In this document: one piece after another, positions 61,203 to 64,000 of the stretch | Position numbering within the stretch: position 1 is the stretch's first letter | Layout of the letters: every line of letters starts with the position of its first letter | Source: Lamellibrachia satsuma | Lineage: Eukaryota > Annelida > Polychaeta > Sabellida > Siboglinidae | Reading direction: 5' to 3' | Assembly (NCBI GenBank): GCA_033239005.1 | Contig: BSQZ01000013.1 | Location: 12,474,282 to 12,538,281, forward strand | DNA length: 64,000 nucleotides | Translations under genes and position numbers: made by a program | The notes under the pieces: model-generated | Database searches by the model: none | The model's input: only the letters and a program-made list of their open reading frames with translations | Told to the model about the DNA's origin: nothing

Positions 61203-61342
61203 TGCGATGGTAGAGAGAGAGAGGGGGGAGGGAGGGCGAGGGGAGGGCGGGGGAGGGGGAAGAAAGGAGAGAGAGGGGGAGGTCGGGAGGGGGGGCGGGG
61301 GGAGGGGAGGAAGGGAGAGAGAGAGGGGGGAGAGAGACCACC
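61203..61342 (+). repeat. G-rich purine tract with many G-runs
   Basis: Uninterrupted or nearly uninterrupted purines with many runs of three to seven G. A G-quadruplex or triplex is plausible on the + strand. Confidence 0.92.
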
Positions 61343-61364
61343 ACAGTGTGAGTCGATGACAATT

Positions 61365-61480
61365 TATACATTTGCCGTTTACTTCCCCTGGCACAGACAG
61401 AAGAGGCAAACGGCTTTTAGTGTCTCATCCGAAAGACACAGGCAAAGTTGGGTGAATGAAATTGTCTAAACTTCGGAACA
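61365..61480 (-). mobile_element. tRNA-derived SINE-A body fragment
   Basis: On the minus strand it reads 'gtctttcggatgagacacta', 'aaagccgtttgcc', 'gccaggggaagtaa' and 'catcgactc', matching the body of the 39480 copy. The head is limited to a decayed 'gttccgaagtttagacaatt', and no B box remains. Its 3' end abuts the purine tract. Confidence 0.65.
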
Positions 61481-62653
61481 AATGTAAGTGGACTGTTTGA
61501 AAAATAAGGAGAAGCCGCGGCTAAACGGAATATCACCCCCCAAAGCAGGAGAGCTGGCACCTCTGCTGGCGTCGGCAGTCAGAATCGTTCAGTGTTTGGA
61601 CAGCTCTGCTACTTGTTGTGACAGGGGAAAATGCAGCACACGACAGCCGCGCCGTTGGAAGACATCAATCGTGAAATGATTGTCATCGCTGTGTCGTCAG
61701 CTGCACTTTACGACACCGTCGATAATACCAGTCGTTACTATTTCCATTTATAGCTTTGGTCTGCTTGCTCGCGCTGGCGTGGACCGGCACTGGATTGGCC
61801 TGACTTCGCACCATTAGTTCGGCGTAACTGTTAATCATTCTTTTCACTAGCGCCGTAGGCGGTAAGCAAATATCCGGACTGGGATTAGACAGTTTATGAC
61901 TTGTCATGTTGTGAAGAATTTACACGTTTACAAGCAGGCAACTGATTTATGACGTAGATCTACGCCGTGTTACGAGGCATGGTAAGCCGTCGTGATACTG
62001 GCAATGATCACATCTTGAACGTTACCAATCTCAGGCCGATGACTGAAGAAACAATTATTTTTTAGATGTACCCACATAGGCGGATCCGTCAAGTTTTGAT
62101 GCACTTAAGGATTGTTAGTCAGACATGCGTTTGATCTTGAAATTGTAGCTGCACAATCAGGTTATTTCGTGTATATGAAAGTGCCCGGGTGTTTCAATCA
62201 ATCAAGTTTGTAATGTCATAGTGAAAATAACATTGTAGTTTCATCAATCAGTTTTGTTTGCGTTGTAGTAAAACTACTGGTGTAGATCCAGTAATAAGGT
62301 TTCTCCGTGCTACAGTAACAGGTCGTATGTTGAACAGTCGGGCTGCTTTACGTCTAGTTCATGGCGTCCCTTGTGACCGGAATACAGCCATCATCGCTAC
62401 CGTCCATACGGATTGTATCGCTGACACTGCGACACTACTGCCGCATAGTATGTTTTTGTCGTAAAATCTTGTTATATAGTATGAACTGTAATCTATTTTG
62501 ACATAATATTTATTGATTATTGAAATGTGTTTTAATTTTGAGTGAACCACAGTAAAAAGTATCATTTAATATCGACGCCGCCGTTGAGTATGCAATGCAA
62601 ACTTGATATTCCGAGCGAAACATTTAAATTATACGGATGAAAGTCACATTAAA
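61481..62653. other. Unannotated sequence
   Basis: No exon, RNA gene or repeat recognised. Confidence 0.4.
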
Positions 62654-62721
62654 AAGCATTGTGGTTCAAAACAAACATTACATTTTGGGATGTCAATATG
62701 TTAGAGTATATATACACATAC

Positions 62722-62818
<97 letters not shown>

Positions 62819-62890
62819 TATGTATGTGTGTATATATACTCTAACATATTGACATCCCAAATGTAATGTTTGTTTTGAACCACAATGCTT
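62654..62890. repeat. Near-perfect inverted repeat (palindrome) around a (TA)n tract
   Basis: The left arm begins 'aagcattgtggttcaaaaca', and the right arm ends 'tgttttgaaccacaatgctt'. Arms of about 70 bp continue into the TA tract (62726-62820) and differ only by one T and one CA indel. The whole segment can extrude as one hairpin or cruciform. Confidence 0.93.
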
Positions 62891-63129
<239 letters not shown>

Positions 63130-63149
63130 TTGAGGGGAACCAGTTCTTG

Positions 63150-64000
63150 GCAGTGTCATCTGGTGACTAGCCTAGCACTTGAAGCCACCACCGATGACAA
63201 GTTGTTGACATTCAAGCTGATTGTCTACATCGATGTCGCACCAGGTGTCCGCCAGGAAGGCACACGACTTCACTTTGTTTGGTACATTTCCGATGAGGCA
63301 CTGCTTTGGAATAGGAGTGGCTGTCCCTTGGATTTTCACCTCTAAGACTGCAGAAGTACCTCATTTCTCTCGCTCCACAGCTTAGATTGAAAGGGTGAAG
63401 TATTGGTTGAAGACAACATCAACTCGCTAACAACCATTCAGACCTAGAAATGCAGTAACCAGGCTGTAGTACTTGAATGCTATTTCACCAAAGTTCGCTG
63501 CACCAGCAGACTTTGTCACATGTACTAGCGCCATCGCATCGACGATATGGGCAGTAGACATATCACTGGTTGTGACTTGTGACAGTGTTGGCTGACATCT
63601 GCCTTCTTCTCTATTTCAGCAGTGAGTAAGCTCTTGTTAGTTTTCCTCAAACTGCCACCTGGATGGACCAGGGAGAAAGGTACTGTTGATAATTCGTAGC
63701 TGGGGACTTCTCTCAGATTGATATCCAGTGACTTTGCTGTGATTACGAGTCGGCCAAAGAGTTCACGGTCAGCACTAAGTGTGACGACTTTCTCATCAGC
63801 TATTTTCACTGTTTACTTCTTGACTAGTGTGGCAAATGTTTACTTCTTGACTAGTGTGGCAAATGTTTACTTCTTGACTAGTGTGGCAAATGTTTACTTC
63901 TTGACTAGTGTGGCAAATGTTTACTTCTTGACTAGTGTGGCAAATGTTTTGGTTGTTATGTCCCAAAATTTCACTTCCTTGCTATTCAGTCTCTGTTCCA
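63150..64000 (-). pseudogene. Broken copy of a dispersed uncharacterised gene family
   Basis: Minus-strand order from the window edge: NSKEVKFWDITTK, TFATLVKK, EKVVTLSADRELFGRLVITA, INLREVPSYELSTVPFSL and GSLRKTNKSLLTAEIEKKAD. A frameshift near 63540 follows, then [44 protein letters not shown] and [20 protein letters not shown] with LVIGGGFKC at the end. I recall this domain order from a multi-copy, uncharacterised family in invertebrate genomes; its function is unknown and it may belong to a mobile element. Stops and frameshifts show this copy is dead. The 5' end lies outside the window. Confidence 0.65.
63812..63946. repeat. 27-bp minisatellite inside the pseudogene, 5 copies
   Basis: The unit is 'tttacttcttgactagtgtg' followed by 'gcaaatg'. 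On the minus strand each unit is nine codons, TFATLVKK and TAA, in frame with the pseudogene on both sides. The TAA (possibly an ancestral CAA, Gln) is present in every unit, so the stop arose before the expansion. Confidence 0.95.

Overview
The window looks like non-coding nuclear DNA from a metazoan, probably a marine invertebrate such as a mollusc. There are no operons and no closely packed genes. There are many decayed CR1-like and other non-LTR retrotransposons, a Ty3/Gypsy pol remnant, tRNA-derived SINEs, several non-autonomous elements, more than a dozen minisatellites and very long (TA)n, (GT)n and (ATGT)n tracts. The mollusc assignment is an inference from the style of the transposable elements. 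The phylum cannot be proven from this sequence alone. Nearly all long open frames are artefacts of tandem repeats. || Host coding sequence: only two stretches look like real coding exons. Both are on the + strand, lie in CpG-rich sequence, start with a good Kozak ATG and end at a consensus GT donor: 7583-7884 and 54522-54709. Both end in phase 2, so they could be alternative first coding exons of one gene whose shared body lies downstream of the window. I do not recognise the protein. || Layout. 0.9-2.2 kb: DNA transposon with terminal inverted repeats and a CR1 tail nested inside. 2.8-3.3 kb: TA/CA microsatellite. 4.5-5.9 kb: LINE 3' ends and a 44-bp minisatellite. 7-7.9 kb: first exon candidate. 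8.8-13.5 kb: CR1 copy, interspersed family C, MITE family A and two minisatellites. 13.5-16 kb: diverged tandem segmental duplication carrying CACGTG boxes. 18-21 kb: GT tract, Gypsy integrase remnant, and a CR1 copy split by family C. 22-26.4 kb: hairpin MITE, minisatellite, LINE 3' end, 1-kb tetranucleotide array. 27-32 kb: TA tract, CR1, SINE-B and another LINE. 32-36 kb: mostly featureless, with a CRE-like cluster and a Met-tRNA-like SINE. 36-40 kb: TA/ATGT array, family C, two SINE-A copies, family D. 41-46 kb: a run of minisatellites and a triple nest of LINE, minisatellite and MITE-A. 46-51 kb: family D, CA/CG tract, MITE-A, SINE-B. 51-54 kb: tandem repeats. 54.5 kb: second exon candidate followed directly by a 0.9-kb minisatellite. 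56-60 kb: minisatellite and the most complete CR1, with an ORF1 SGNH-esterase domain. 60-64 kb: pyrimidine and purine tracts, a near-perfect TA-centred palindrome, and a broken gene of a dispersed uncharacterised family. || Main observations. (1) Several minisatellites are amplified pieces of transposable elements. The clearest are a 51-bp unit from a LINE reverse transcriptase C-terminus (42.1 kb), a 48-bp unit in a Gypsy integrase core (19.2 kb), a 27-bp unit in a broken dispersed gene (63.8 kb) and a 21-bp unit resembling interspersed family C (45.8 kb). (2) MITE family A (~410-440 bp, four copies) has matching inverted ends and 4-bp target duplications in three copies, plus a paralogous empty site for one of them. 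(3) The two phase-2 first-exon candidates suggest an alternative-promoter gene spanning the window.
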